A stretch of DNA of 64,000 bases from Planctomycetota bacterium (GTDB lineage Bacteria > Planctomycetota > Planctomycetia > Pirellulales > Pirellulaceae), in assembly GCA_016872725.1 (NCBI GenBank), contig VGZC01000013.1:43684-107683 (forward strand), in the 5' to 3' direction. The position numbers and the translations under genes were made by a program. This document shows, in pieces, positions 36,401 to 46,314 of this stretch (positions are counted from its first letter, which is position 1; every line of letters begins with the position of its first letter). A model generated the notes under the pieces. The model saw nothing but the letters and a program-made list of their open reading frames with translations, did not search any database and was not told the origin of the DNA.

Positions 36401-37846
36401 ATGGCGATACTCCTGTTGCTCGTCCCGATCGCCGGCGGGCTGTTGATCCGCGCGTCGCGCGCATGTCCCGCGAACAGCCGCATGCCGCTCGTCGTCGCGC
36501 TCGGCTCCTATCTCGTCACGACGTTTCTGGGCGCCTTGCTCACCGGCCTGTTCGGCGTCGACTTCCTCGATATCGAGGGATACGGGCTCGATTTGTCGGT
36601 CGCCCTGGATGTGGGAACGGCCAAGTACTGGTTGCTCCTTTTCGCGCCCTGGATCGGTATCGCGGGCGTGATCGCCGCGACTTCGCCGAGCGGCCTGGGC
36701 GATGCCGCGAGGCGCCCTGGGGTCCCGCCCGGTCACGTCCGCGGTCCCGTATCGATGGCCCACACGCTGCTCGTCTTTGGACTGCTCGCGGCATATTGCG
36801 TGATGCGTCTTCGAGCCTCCGGGAACCTCGATGTCGCGTCGACCTGGCGAAGCAACCGAGGCGACTTCGAGTCCCTGATGTTTGTCCGCGACAGCGTGAC
36901 CCGCGCGATGGGCACACTCGGCTGCGGACTGATCTACACGGCCTTGCCGTGCCTGTCGTTCGTCGCGTTGTTTGAGGCATCCCGTCTTCGGTCACGGGCC
37001 TGGGCGGCCGCATTCCTCGGCTGCGCGGGAACGTGCGTCTTCCTGAGCCTCGCGTCGGCTCAAAAGTCGCTTGTCATGCTCTACGTCGGAATCCTCGGCG
37101 TCGGCGTCGCGGAACTCGGCTGGATCCGCGTTCGGACCTTGTTCGCCGTCCTTGGCGGCATGGTTGTCCTCTTGACCTTGCTGCAGTCCTATTTCATCGA
37201 GGACTGGGATTACCGCCAGAGCGTGTTGTTGATGCTGCTGCGTGTTTCCACATCGTTCCCCTACTATGCGAGCCTCTATCCGCGGACGATCCCCTACCAG
37301 GGCATCGACATCGGCCTGCACATCCTCGGCATGGCGCCGTCCCCGCGCGACAATCTGGACGTATTCAACTCGATGTACCCCGGCGTTCGCTGGTTGCAGG
37401 GCTCGGTCGCCGCGCCGGCCCACATGCGCGCGTATTCGCAGGGAGGCGTGGCCTACGCGATGCTCGTTTCGGTCGGAATCGGCTTCGCGGTGGCGATGGT
37501 CATGCGGCTTCGCGCCCGCGCGCGAAGCGCGATCGGCTTCGCCTTCTACTTGCAGTCGCTCGTAACGCTCTACTACCTCTCGCAGATCGCCCCGCTCGAT
37601 ACGCTGCTGACCTCGTACGGCATGCTCTACGCCCTTTTCGGCCTCGGGCCGCTTTGGCTTCTCGAATCGACGCGAGCCCCCGCGACGCGCCTTGCGATCG
37701 ACCCGCGGAACCCGAATAGCGCCCGCCGCGCGAGCGCATGGACTACGGAGTCGGAACCCCAAACTCGTCGAATAGCTCGACGAGCGATTGAACCAGCGCG
37801 GACTCGGTCGAATACGAATCGACCACGAGTACGGACCGCATCATAA
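36401..37846 (+). CDS. Polytopic membrane protein, possible polysaccharide polymerase (Wzy-like)
   Basis: 481 residues with about ten hydrophobic segments (LLLLVPIAGGLLI, LVVALGSYLVTTFLGALLTG, LFAPWIGIAGVIAA, LLVFGLLAAYCVM, TLFAVLGGMVVLLTLL and others). A long loop after mid-protein contains PSPRDNLDVFNSMYPGVRW. This pattern and the neighbouring glycosyltransferase fit an O-antigen-polymerase-like role, but no diagnostic motif exists. The last ~45 residues are hydrophilic and Arg-rich and are read entirely from the antisense of the next gene, a 104-bp tail-to-tail overlap. The original stop may have been lost. Confidence 0.7.
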   Translation: MAILLLLVPIAGGLLIRASRACPANSRMPLVVALGSYLVTTFLGALLTGLFGVDFLDIEGYGLDLSVALDVGTAKYWLLLFAPWIGIAGVIAATSPSGLGDAARRPGVPPGHVRGPVSMAHTLLVFGLLAAYCVMRLRASGNLDVASTWRSNRGDFESLMFVRDSVTRAMGTLGCGLIYTALPCLSFVALFEASRLRSRAWAAAFLGCAGTCVFLSLASAQKSLVMLYVGILGVGVAELGWIRVRTLFAVLGGMVVLLTLLQSYFIEDWDYRQSVLLMLLRVSTSFPYYASLYPRTIPYQGIDIGLHILGMAPSPRDNLDVFNSMYPGVRWLQGSVAAPAHMRAYSQGGVAYAMLVSVGIGFAVAMVMRLRARARSAIGFAFYLQSLVTLYYLSQIAPLDTLLTSYGMLYALFGLGPLWLLESTRAPATRLAIDPRNPNSARRASAWTTESEPQTRRIARRAIEPARTRSNTNRPRVRTAS

Positions 37847-40800
37847 GCCGTACGAAACCGTCAAGGTCCGCGGTGAGTCCGACGGCCTCGTAATACGACG
37901 CCCAGATCCCCAGATAGCGTTCGAGTCCGTACCCTGGGAAGCGATAGCGAAATACACCATCGCGTTGGTCCACAAATGCGATACCGGGCTTGTTCGCCGG
38001 GCCGTGGGAGAGCCAGTCGCGAAGCTCATTGGGATGTTGCTGTGCCGAAACCGTGACTTGCCGGTCGCTCGTCCAACGCGTGAGAAGTTCGCGAAGCGAC
38101 AATACGGATCCCGACTGCGCGTCGACATAGGTGACATTGAACGTCGGTTCAAGCAGATAGTGGTTCCAAGTTCCGTCGGACTCCCAGCCCACGACGACCG
38201 CCGTGTGCGTCAGGTCGGAACCTTGGATCCCATAGGATACGATGACGGAGTTCGCCCCAAAGGCACTGAGCGTTCGAAGGACCATCAGTGCGTACGACAG
38301 GCAATATCCGCCGCCGATGTTGCGTGCATAGACATCGTAGTAGAGTGCGTCGGCCGTAGTGTGTTCCGCAAGCGGTTGCCGCATCGTGCCGTCCAGGTCG
38401 TAGTCGGCGTGGTTCGCGACCCAGTCGGTGATCGCATTGGCGGCGAGCAGCGGATCGGCGTCGAGCCAGGCGTCCAAGTGGGCCGATTCCCGAATCACGC
38501 GCTGCCTGAACGTGCCGATCGTATTGAGCGACGTTCGCCCGCTCGATGAGGCGACATACGACTCCATGTCGTGGGATGTCGCATTCTGAAGAAACGCGCC
38601 GTCGGAACGGAGCGAGATATGCTCGATGTGGCCGAACCCCGGATTCCAAACGATCAGGTCGTCGCGGCCGTTGCCGTCATAGTCCGTGACCCGAGGCGCC
38701 CACGATCCCGGTCCGGAGGCCGAAGGATGCGGGCCGGATTCGACTCCGGCGCGGCGAACGACGCCGTTCGCGACCTCGAAAATGTCGCCCGTCGCGGCGT
38801 CGCGGAGCCAGACTTCGGCGGTTCCGTTTCCGTCGAGGTCCGCAATGACCGGCTGATCCCACGTTCCGAAGAACGGAAGCCTCGCGAGCACGGTCGACTC
38901 GATCCGATCACCAGTCGCAAGGAACGCGAACAGCGTACCGTCGGAATCGATGGAAACCGCATCGTCCTTGCCGTCACCGTTCGTGTCGCCGCGCGCGGTC
39001 CTCGCCGGTTCGATCGGGATCGTTGTCCGACCCATGTAGCGGTTTTGGAACACGCCTTCCACCGAGTCGACGAGCGTCCATTCGCGCCACACGGTATCGT
39101 GGCCGAGTATTTCGTCGCGTCCGTCTCCGTCGAAGTCGGCCAGGTCGATCCAGTCCCACGACGTTTCCGGCGACCAGCCGACCAGGTGGCGATTCGCGTA
39201 CCACGACCCATTGAAATAGGTCGCCCACCAAGACCCGGTCGAGTCCTGTCCGACGAGTTCCTTCGCGGGCCCTTCCAGTACATTGGCCACAAAGATGCGC
39301 GGGTAGGCCGCCGCCACGGACCAATGCGCGGCGGGAGCCAGCGTGTAGCGGCCTCCGTCGAACTCGATCATCCACCAGATTCCCGTCACTTCGTCCCGCG
39401 ACATCCATTCGTCCCGAGCGTCGCCATCGAAGTCGCCGATCCTCGGCACGCCGGCAAGCCCCCCGTTCCTTCCGAGCCAAATGCGACCGATCGGCGAGTA
39501 GAGACTATCGCCCGGAACGATGAACCAGTTCCAGGCATCGTCCCGAAAGACCAGATCGGCGGGCGAATCGGCGCGGAACGCCCCCAGCGCGATGTCGGCG
39601 ATTCCGCCTTCGACCGATCGCGTCGCCACCGATGCGATGCGCATCGACTCGACATCGCCACCACGCACGGCTCGCTTCGTCATTTCCCCGGAACGGGCGT
39701 CCCATATGACGAGTTCCTTTTCGTTCGCTTGCGTGAACCGTCCGATCCACGCGGCGCGGCTCGCGGCTTCGGATTCGAGCGGGATGGCTGCGACGCGCGG
39801 TCCGCGATTCGCCAGCGCCCACCACATGCCCGAGTCGGAAACACCGACGAGGTCCATACGGCCGTCCGCGTCGATGTCGACGGCCGAAAGCCGCCGTGCA
39901 TCGACCGGACCGGTTTCCCATTCAATGGGAACCGTCGTCGAACGGCCGTCCGCGAGGGTCGTCCCATAGAATCCGCCCGCCGCGCCCATGGTGAGCAGGT
40001 CCGCGGCTCCGTCTCCATTCCAATCGGCGAACTGCATGGCCGACGGCCGATCGGCGAACCCGCTCGACGCATAGGACGCGATCGCAGGCGTTTCCCCGGA
40101 AAACGAACCGACATTCCAGTGTCCGTTCGCGAACCAGACGAGGTCGATCGCGCCGTCTCCGGTCCAATCTCCGGCGAGATAGACACGATCGACGTCGGGA
40201 ACCTCGTTGACAAGTTGTTGGTTGCAGAACGCGCCGCTCCGCGCCGTGAGCGCCCACCAATCGCCCCAGGCGTCGAGCGCAAAGACCTCGTCGCCGCCGT
40301 CACCGTGCACGTCGCCGATCTGAAACGACTGATAGGCTCCCGCCGGATTCCAGTGTCCGACCCGCGCCTGCGATACGATGCCCGAGGCGTCGACGTCGAT
40401 TCGAGTCCAGAACCCCGAGTCGCCGCTCCAGCCAAGGAGCTCGTCCTTCCCGTCGCCGTTGGTGTCCAAGACGAAGGCCTGGTCAATCGCGTCGTCCGCC
40501 ATGAACCCGAGCGCGACGTTCTGGAAGGACTCGCCGGCGAAGTCGAGCATCCACCATGAGAGATACTCGGACTGCGCGATGATCTCGTCCCGTCCGTCGC
40601 CATCGATATCGCCCGCGAGCAGATTGCGAACGGAATCCGGACTCCACTGCATGGCCTTGGCGGGAGTCCAAAGTCCCGACGCGTTTCGGCGAATCAGCCA
40701 CCATTCGCCCGTCTGTTGGCCGAACACAACCCAATCCTCAAGCCCGTCTCCGTCCATGTCGGCCTGAATGGGATCAAGCCACACATCGGGAGCTCGCCCC

Positions 40801-41087
40801 AGGTCGAGCACGCGCGATTCGGTTCCCAGGCCGTTGTCCTCGGAGAGCCACACGTCGCGGGTGGTCGCGTCCTGGAAGACGATGCCGTGATTGAAATCGG
40901 CGACGCCATCCGCGGCGCAGTTCAGCCGGCCTTCAAGAACCTCCAACCGCAGTGGCCGACCGAACACGGAGCGTGGAACGGGGTGAGACGAGCGACGGGG
41001 GGGCCGAGCTCGGCGTCCGAGCCCGCATGCCCGCTCGGCGTCTTTCCTCGCGGCGTCCTCAAGCCTCATCGAAGCAATACTCCCCAT
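37743..41087 (-). CDS. Giant FG-GAP/VCBS-repeat protein with C-terminal transglutaminase-like domain
   Basis: About 1,114 residues. Near the N-terminus LRLEVLEGRLN resembles the short LExLExR motif that begins many planctomycete surface proteins. Then come about 12 calcium-binding-type D-x-D/N-G-D-x-x-D/E motifs (DMDGDGLED, DIDGDGRDE, DTNGDGKDE and others) spaced ~45-90 residues, each near a GxWW strand. This predicts one or two beta-propellers. Residues ~830-1000 are a transglutaminase-like domain (NIGGGYCLSYALMVLRTLSA with Cys, DLTHTAVVVGW with His, LLEPTFN). It is probably exported and surface-linked. Starts at 41087 and 41069 (ATG) are both possible; the open frame extends further upstream without homology. 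Confidence 0.82.
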   Translation of the reverse strand: MGSIASMRLEDAARKDAERACGLGRRARPPRRSSHPVPRSVFGRPLRLEVLEGRLNCAADGVADFNHGIVFQDATTRDVWLSEDNGLGTESRVLDLGRAPDVWLDPIQADMDGDGLEDWVVFGQQTGEWWLIRRNASGLWTPAKAMQWSPDSVRNLLAGDIDGDGRDEIIAQSEYLSWWMLDFAGESFQNVALGFMADDAIDQAFVLDTNGDGKDELLGWSGDSGFWTRIDVDASGIVSQARVGHWNPAGAYQSFQIGDVHGDGGDEVFALDAWGDWWALTARSGAFCNQQLVNEVPDVDRVYLAGDWTGDGAIDLVWFANGHWNVGSFSGETPAIASYASSGFADRPSAMQFADWNGDGAADLLTMGAAGGFYGTTLADGRSTTVPIEWETGPVDARRLSAVDIDADGRMDLVGVSDSGMWWALANRGPRVAAIPLESEAASRAAWIGRFTQANEKELVIWDARSGEMTKRAVRGGDVESMRIASVATRSVEGGIADIALGAFRADSPADLVFRDDAWNWFIVPGDSLYSPIGRIWLGRNGGLAGVPRIGDFDGDARDEWMSRDEVTGIWWMIEFDGGRYTLAPAAHWSVAAAYPRIFVANVLEGPAKELVGQDSTGSWWATYFNGSWYANRHLVGWSPETSWDWIDLADFDGDGRDEILGHDTVWREWTLVDSVEGVFQNRYMGRTTIPIEPARTARGDTNGDGKDDAVSIDSDGTLFAFLATGDRIESTVLARLPFFGTWDQPVIADLDGNGTAEVWLRDAATGDIFEVANGVVRRAGVESGPHPSASGPGSWAPRVTDYDGNGRDDLIVWNPGFGHIEHISLRSDGAFLQNATSHDMESYVASSSGRTSLNTIGTFRQRVIRESAHLDAWLDADPLLAANAITDWVANHADYDLDGTMRQPLAEHTTADALYYDVYARNIGGGYCLSYALMVLRTLSAFGANSVIVSYGIQGSDLTHTAVVVGWESDGTWNHYLLEPTFNVTYVDAQSGSVLSLRELLTRWTSDRQVTVSAQQHPNELRDWLSHGPANKPGIAFVDQRDGVFRYRFPGYGLERYLGIWASYYEAVGLTADLDGFVRLMMRSVLVVDSYSTESALVQSLVELFDEFGVPTP

Positions 41088-41398
41088 GCGACGATCGCGA
41101 CCAAAACCGTCACGGGTCGGGCGACGACTTGGGGGCTCGCGGTTCCCGTGCCCGGCCCGACCACCATTATCCGAATCGGTGATGCCAGACCGTTCTCTGC
41201 GAACTGGGAGCCCATGGTCGGCGCGGGCGGGCCGATTCGGTTCCGTTTGTGCGTACGATGCGGGTTGTAGGGCCGTGTGGTCGATCTTCCCACGGAGGCG
41301 TTCTTCTGATATGAACGCCACGCGTTGGGTCCAACCCAAGGTCGGTCTATTTCCAGGCGGCATCCCGGTCCGCGTCGCGCACACGCCGCGGATATCCT
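41088..41398. other. Divergent intergenic region
   Basis: About 310 bases between two divergent genes. No recognisable gene or clear promoter box was seen. It presumably carries both 5' regions. Confidence 0.4.
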
Positions 41399-42472
41399 AT
41401 GCGGTCGATCTCCGATCCACTCGCTTCCACAAGCCTGCGGCTCGCGCTGGCACTCTGCGCCCTGTGCGGTCCTGGGGCGGTGCGCGGCGCGCAGCCTCCC
41501 GCGGCGCGGAGCCAGGCTTTGGAGTTGAACGGTCCGGACGCGGCCGCATGGCCGGTGCCGTCCCCGATCCCCGAACGGCCGCTTGGCGATCCGAGCCTTC
41601 TCGCCTCGCCGCGCCCTGAAGTCGTCGACGGCGGTCCGAGCCTTCCCACCGCACCCCGCCCCGAAGTCGTCGACGGCGGTCCGGTGCCTCCCGGGGCTTT
41701 TTGCGACGAATCGGTTACGGACGAGTTCGACGACACGTCGCGCATCACGTGGGTCATCGGCCACCGCGATGGGCTCGGCTGGTTCAGTATGGAGGACCAG
41801 GGCGTCCTGGGATATTGGGGCCGAACCGGATGGAGCCGCGGATTGGGATATTCGATTCACTTCCTCGACGGTCCTCGCGGCGCCGATCTGCCGCCGCGTC
41901 TCTATGGGTTCCACTACGGAGCTCGCTTCCGGGATACGGTTACGGACCATTTCAGTTACGAGGTCGCGGTCGCACCCGGGATCTACTCCGACTTTGAGGA
42001 CAGCGCCCGCGACGGGATCCGCGTCCAGGGTCACGGTTTCGCGATGTGGACGTTCGAGACGCTCCAGTTCGTGCTTGGCGTCGATTACCTCGACCGCGAC
42101 ACGGTCAAGCTGCTTCCGGTCGCGGGATGCGTGTGGGCGCCCGATGAGGCGACTCGGTTCGATCTCGTGTTTCCCCGTCCGCGCGTCGCGCGGCTGGTCG
42201 ACCGAGGCCCGAGGCGGGACCGGTGGTTCTACGTGTCGGGGGAATACGGCGGTGAATCGTGGGCCATCGAGCGGTCCGACACGCTGCTCGCCGACGTCGC
42301 GACGCTCAACGAAACGCGGGTCGCGTTCGGCATCGAGTCGGTGTGGCCGAGCGGCCGCGCCTCGGTCCTCGAATGCGCGATCCACGTCGATCGGGAACTG
42401 CTGTATCGCTCGGGCGCCGGCGATTTCCGTCCGAAAGACACGGTCGGGTTCCGGCTCGGCTCCCGATTCTGA
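41399..42472 (+). CDS. Predicted outer-membrane beta-barrel protein
   Basis: 357 residues. A signal peptide (LRLALALCALCGPGAVRGAQ) and a Pro-rich stretch with a perfect-core repeat PRPEVVDGGP (two copies, about residues 70-95) precede a region of alternating aromatic/charged strands (GLGYSIHFLDGPRGADLPPR, FHYGARFRDTVTDHFSYEVA, VLGVDYLDRDTVKLLPVAG). The C-terminus ends in Phe (LGSRF), the usual last residue of outer-membrane barrels. Planctomycete genomes encode many such proteins. Function is not known. Confidence 0.75.
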   Translation: MRSISDPLASTSLRLALALCALCGPGAVRGAQPPAARSQALELNGPDAAAWPVPSPIPERPLGDPSLLASPRPEVVDGGPSLPTAPRPEVVDGGPVPPGAFCDESVTDEFDDTSRITWVIGHRDGLGWFSMEDQGVLGYWGRTGWSRGLGYSIHFLDGPRGADLPPRLYGFHYGARFRDTVTDHFSYEVAVAPGIYSDFEDSARDGIRVQGHGFAMWTFETLQFVLGVDYLDRDTVKLLPVAGCVWAPDEATRFDLVFPRPRVARLVDRGPRRDRWFYVSGEYGGESWAIERSDTLLADVATLNETRVAFGIESVWPSGRASVLECAIHVDRELLYRSGAGDFRPKDTVGFRLGSRF

Positions 42473-42505
42473 CCCGACGCGAGTGCGTTGAGCCGGGTCT
42501 AATCG

Positions 42506-42533
42506 CACGAGTGACGGATATTGGTCACTCGTG
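42506..42533. terminator. Bidirectional hairpin between convergent genes
   Basis: CACGAGTGAC, 8-base loop, GTCACTCGTG: a perfect 10-bp stem placed after the barrel gene and overlapping the last codons of glpK. It is suited to end both transcripts, although no T-run is seen. Confidence 0.6.
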
Positions 42534-44012
42534 GTGGCCGATGACGGACCGGACCGCGCGGCGCCATCGCTCGACGCGCCGCGTCCGCTGTTCCTCGTCG
42601 ATCGAAGGCGTGAAGGTGCGTTCGATGCGGACGACGTGCGCCAGTTCATCGACCGAGCGCCAGACGCCGACACCGAGTCCCGCGAGCAGGGCCGCGCCGA
42701 GCGCCGTCGATTCCGACTCGGCCACGCGTTCGACGGGAACCCCGAGCACATCCGCCTGCATTTGAAGCAGCAGGTCGCTCCGCGCCGCGCCTCCGTCGAC
42801 GCGGAGCCGCGCGAGGCCCCCGGACACGTCGTCGCGCACCGCGTCGGCCAGGTCGCGGACCTGAAGGGCGATTCCGTCGAGCGTCGCGCGGGCGAGATCG
42901 GCCGCCGTCGTTCCCCGCGTGATCCCAAGGATGGCCCCTTGCGCCTGCGGGACCCAGTGCGGCGCGCCCAACCCGACGAGCGCCGGGACGAAGACCAACG
43001 ATCCGTCCTCCGACGCGTTGCGGGCAAGCTCGTCGGTGTCCGACGCGGATTTGAGGATCCCCAGCCCGTCGCGAAGCCATTGGATGCCCGCGCCCGCGAT
43101 GAAAAGACTCCCTTCGAGCGCGTAACGGAGCGACGCATCGGTCGACGAGGCGATCGTCGTCAGCAAACGGGAGCGCGAACGGATCGGCAGCGTTCCCGTG
43201 TGGAACAACAGGAACGCGCCCGTGCCGTAGGTGCACTTCGCACTGCCCGTCTCGAAACAGCCCTGGCCGAAGAGGGACGCCTGCTGGTCGCCGGCGATTC
43301 CCGTGATCGGAATTCCGTCGGGAACGCCGTCGAGCCCGCGCGTCGCGCCAAACGGTCCGCAACTCGGCCGAACCTCCGGAAGAAGGCCCCGAGGCACGCC
43401 GAAAAACCGGCAAAGCTCCTCGTCCCACTCGGCCGACTTGAGGCCGAGCAGGAGCGTGCGCGAGGCGTTGGTCACGTCGGTGACATGGCTCGCGCCGCCG
43501 GTCAACCTCCAAAGCAGGAAACTGTCGATCGTGCCGAACGCCATCGACGACTCGGGCCGTCCGAGCGCGTCGTGTTCGAGCAGCCATGCGATCTTGGTCG
43601 CCGAGAAATACGGATCGAGCACGAGACCTGTCGCGTCCGCGATCCATGGTTCATCCGATTTGCGCCGCGCGCAGAACTCCGATGTCCTCCGATCCTGCCA
43701 CACGATCGCCCGCCCGATCGGCCGACCGGTCGCGCGATCCCAAAGCAAGGTCGTCTCACGCTGGTTCGTGATCCCGATCGCCGCCAGCTCGGATCCCCGA
43801 ACCCCCGCTTTCTCCAGCGCCCGCGGAATCAGCCGCGCGATACTCGACCAAATCTCCTCCGGGTCGTGCTCGACCCAACCCGGACGCGGGTAGTGCTGCG
43901 TGAATTCCTCCTGCGCCGCGCCGACGATTCGAGCGTCCGCATTGAAGACCAGGACGCGGGAACTGGTGGTGCCCTGGTCGATGGCCAACACAAAAGGTCC
44001 GCCGCGTGTCAT
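42525..44012 (-). CDS. glpK: Glycerol kinase
   Basis: 495 residues, the standard length. FGGY kinase: phosphate-binding AIDQGTTSSRVLVF, then ITNQRETTLLWDRATGRPI and IVWQDRRT, GIAGDQQASLFGQ, AKCTYGTGAFLLFHTG and the C-terminal signature GGAARSDLLLQMQADVLGVP. Phosphorylates glycerol to glycerol-3-phosphate for lipid or carbon metabolism. No glycerol transporter or dehydrogenase is adjacent. ATG 44012 has GAGAGGA upstream. It follows the glycoside-hydrolase-like gene by 64 bases on the same strand. Confidence 0.96.
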   Translation of the reverse strand: MTRGGPFVLAIDQGTTSSRVLVFNADARIVGAAQEEFTQHYPRPGWVEHDPEEIWSSIARLIPRALEKAGVRGSELAAIGITNQRETTLLWDRATGRPIGRAIVWQDRRTSEFCARRKSDEPWIADATGLVLDPYFSATKIAWLLEHDALGRPESSMAFGTIDSFLLWRLTGGASHVTDVTNASRTLLLGLKSAEWDEELCRFFGVPRGLLPEVRPSCGPFGATRGLDGVPDGIPITGIAGDQQASLFGQGCFETGSAKCTYGTGAFLLFHTGTLPIRSRSRLLTTIASSTDASLRYALEGSLFIAGAGIQWLRDGLGILKSASDTDELARNASEDGSLVFVPALVGLGAPHWVPQAQGAILGITRGTTAADLARATLDGIALQVRDLADAVRDDVSGGLARLRVDGGAARSDLLLQMQADVLGVPVERVAESESTALGAALLAGLGVGVWRSVDELAHVVRIERTFTPSIDEEQRTRRVERWRRAVRSVIGHHE

Positions 44013-44076
44013 TGTGTCCTCTCGATTCGGAACGCCCTCGATTTCCTCAAACACGATCGAAGTCCGACGCGAACGG

Positions 44077-46245
44077 TCAGCGGTATTCGAGCGCGTAGAC
44101 GGCGAGCGTACCGAGTCGCGGCAGGCCGAAAACAGTCTCGTCGGACTTGCGCGCCATGCGGAGGATCCGTCCGTCGGGGATCGACGTGACCGCCGTGATC
44201 GTCTCGCCAAGTCGCACGCGCGCCTCAATCCCGTCGATCGGGATGTTCGGTAGGTCTTTTTGGAAATTGACGAGCGACAGGACGTATCGTTTCCGGTCGG
44301 GCTGATGAAAGAGCGTGCCTTCGACGCAGCTCGGCGCGCTGATTTCCACTCGGCGGTTGGGACAGAGATCCCGCAGCAAGGCCAGGAACACGTCCCGCAG
44401 GATCTCCTGCCGCTCGAGGGTCGTCGCCGCATAGACGCATACCCCTTTGCCAAACCGGTTCCGGACGATTTCGGGTTCGTCCGTCGCCACCCAAGGCGGA
44501 TCGCTGTGAATGGACGCGAATCGCGAGGGATCGGGAGCCGGCCACGGCAACGTGGTCATCGCGAGCGCGTCGGCGCCCTCGGCGGCGCGGATTCGGAATC
44601 CGGGCGCCGTGCAAAACGCCGGATAACGCTCGTCGAATTCCGCAAAAAACGGCTTGCCCGAATCGGTCGGACGAAGGTAGCGCGTCCGGGCTCCCCAATT
44701 CGCTTCGAGCAGGTGAACTCCAAAAACATCGGCGAGCGCGAAGTCGGAACGCAAGCGGCCGCTCGTGTCGACCACTGACGTCGTCCCGCTCGCGTAGAGC
44801 GAGCCGCCCCGTTCGACAAACCGCCGCATCGCGCCGCATTCGTCCTCGTCCATCATGTTGACGTTGGGAAGGACGAGGGCGCGGAGCCCATCGAGGGCCG
44901 CCAGCGAGGTCCGCGTGACGACGCGAAAAGGAAAATGCCCGCCGATCAACCGGGACGCGGCCTGCATGGCGCAGTCGGTGTGGGAGTCACTCGTGTCCGG
45001 ACTCGACGCGGGTCGGCCGTTCGTCGCGAGGTCCAACTTCGATTCCAGACTGTAGTAGACGCCGACATCGCTGATGCGTTCCCCGCCGAGATGTTCGTAA
45101 TAGGGCATGAGCCGGTCGAAGACGGTCCCCATCCGCGCATGGGCACGCGGGTTCACGGTCCCGATCGGATCGATGGCGTCGATGAAGATGAACGCGGCGT
45201 TGTCGGCGATCGCCGCCGAGGCTTTGGCTTCGAGCAGCGATTCCCCTTTCATGGCCGTGTGGTCCCGCAGGGCCACCGAGAAACTGGTCTCGTAACCAAA
45301 CGGTTTCCGCGGCGTCAGGTCCTCGAGCAGTTTCCGAACGAACGAGCCCTGCAACGGATCGCCGTAGAAATCCCCCTGCAGGAAGTCGTTTTGGCGGGCG
45401 AGCGGTCCGGTCACGCCGAACATCCAGTGCAGCGGATAGGTCGACGATTGGTGTTCGACGCTCGCCGCCGGACGTTTCGCGCGCACCACGTTCGTCGCCA
45501 GTTCGGCGAATTCCACAAGCCACCGTTCGCGGCATCGTTGGAATGCGACCCATTTCGTGTCGAACCAATCGATCGTGACGGGGAGTTCTCCGCCGACTTC
45601 GTCGGCGTACCGCTTGGCGCAGTGTTCGCAATAGCAGAGCCCCGGCCAGAACGTCATGTCGAACCGGATTCCATCGAATGCGAACGAATCGCAGATCTCG
45701 GATACGAACGATCGGACGTATTCGCGATAGGGTGAGTTCGGACAGAGGACGGCGTGGCGGCCCCCTTCGCCGTGGATCTTCCCTTCCCAGGTCCGCATGC
45801 GCCATTCGGGATGCCCGTCGCCGGCCCATCGGTCGTAAATCAAGCTCGTGTACAGTACGACGGCGATTCCCCGCCCACGGCACCGTTCGATCATTTCTCC
45901 CAGGACATTGCGTCCGCGCAGGCCCGCGTGCTGCTTGCCGACCTTCGTCGGGAAATTGAAGAGTCCGACGTGGGACTGGCAGTAGCAGACGATCGACTGG
46001 GCCCGCGATTGGACAAGCCGCTCGGCGTATTCCGCCGGATCGAATTGTGACAGAAACTTGTCATCCCAATCGGGGATATGCATGTCGATCACGGCGCGCC
46101 GGTAGGCCTTCTCGAACCAGGGGGCTTTCGGCGCGGATGCCGCATTCGTCGCACGCGCGGGCTGCGCCGCGGACGCGGTGGTCGCCGCCGCGACGGCGGC
46201 CGACGCCGAGGCTTCGAGAAACGTCCGTCGAGAGAACCGCGGCAT
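44077..46245 (-). CDS. Tat-exported glycoside-hydrolase-like protein (GHL6/beta-galactosidase-trimerisation type)
   Basis: 722 residues. It starts with a twin-arginine signal (MPRFSRRTFLEASASAAVAA). A TIM-barrel glycoside-hydrolase-like domain of the GHL6 kind follows (SIVCYCQSHVGLFNFPTKVG, GIRFDMTFWPG, CEHCAKRYADEVGGE). Next is a trimerisation-type Rossmann domain (GGHFPFRVVTRTSLAALDG, RFVERGGSLYASGT) and a beta-rich C-terminus. The Asp in FDGIRFDMTFWP fits a catalytic or structural position. It probably acts on glycans outside the cytoplasm; the substrate is unknown. ATG 46245 has GGGAG 8 bases upstream. Confidence 0.82.
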   Translation of the reverse strand: MPRFSRRTFLEASASAAVAAATTASAAQPARATNAASAPKAPWFEKAYRRAVIDMHIPDWDDKFLSQFDPAEYAERLVQSRAQSIVCYCQSHVGLFNFPTKVGKQHAGLRGRNVLGEMIERCRGRGIAVVLYTSLIYDRWAGDGHPEWRMRTWEGKIHGEGGRHAVLCPNSPYREYVRSFVSEICDSFAFDGIRFDMTFWPGLCYCEHCAKRYADEVGGELPVTIDWFDTKWVAFQRCRERWLVEFAELATNVVRAKRPAASVEHQSSTYPLHWMFGVTGPLARQNDFLQGDFYGDPLQGSFVRKLLEDLTPRKPFGYETSFSVALRDHTAMKGESLLEAKASAAIADNAAFIFIDAIDPIGTVNPRAHARMGTVFDRLMPYYEHLGGERISDVGVYYSLESKLDLATNGRPASSPDTSDSHTDCAMQAASRLIGGHFPFRVVTRTSLAALDGLRALVLPNVNMMDEDECGAMRRFVERGGSLYASGTTSVVDTSGRLRSDFALADVFGVHLLEANWGARTRYLRPTDSGKPFFAEFDERYPAFCTAPGFRIRAAEGADALAMTTLPWPAPDPSRFASIHSDPPWVATDEPEIVRNRFGKGVCVYAATTLERQEILRDVFLALLRDLCPNRRVEISAPSCVEGTLFHQPDRKRYVLSLVNFQKDLPNIPIDGIEARVRLGETITAVTSIPDGRILRMARKSDETVFGLPRLGTLAVYALEYR

Positions 46246-46314
46246 GCCGACGCTCCCTTCACCCAAGCCCATGCACCGATGTCCGCGACGCGCATCGTCC
46301 TCCGCGAGTTCCGC

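Noticed and set aside
38571..40559. A 662-residue plus-strand open frame over the FG-GAP gene
   Set aside because: It is antisense to repeated D-x-D-G-D motifs and reads as Arg/Pro-rich sequence without domains.
41066..43138. 690-residue minus-strand open frame overlapping glpK and the barrel gene
   Set aside because: It is the wrong frame of glpK continued through the antisense of the barrel gene.
42531..44189. A 552-residue plus-strand open frame over glpK
   Set aside because: It is antisense to a full-length glycerol kinase with all motifs.
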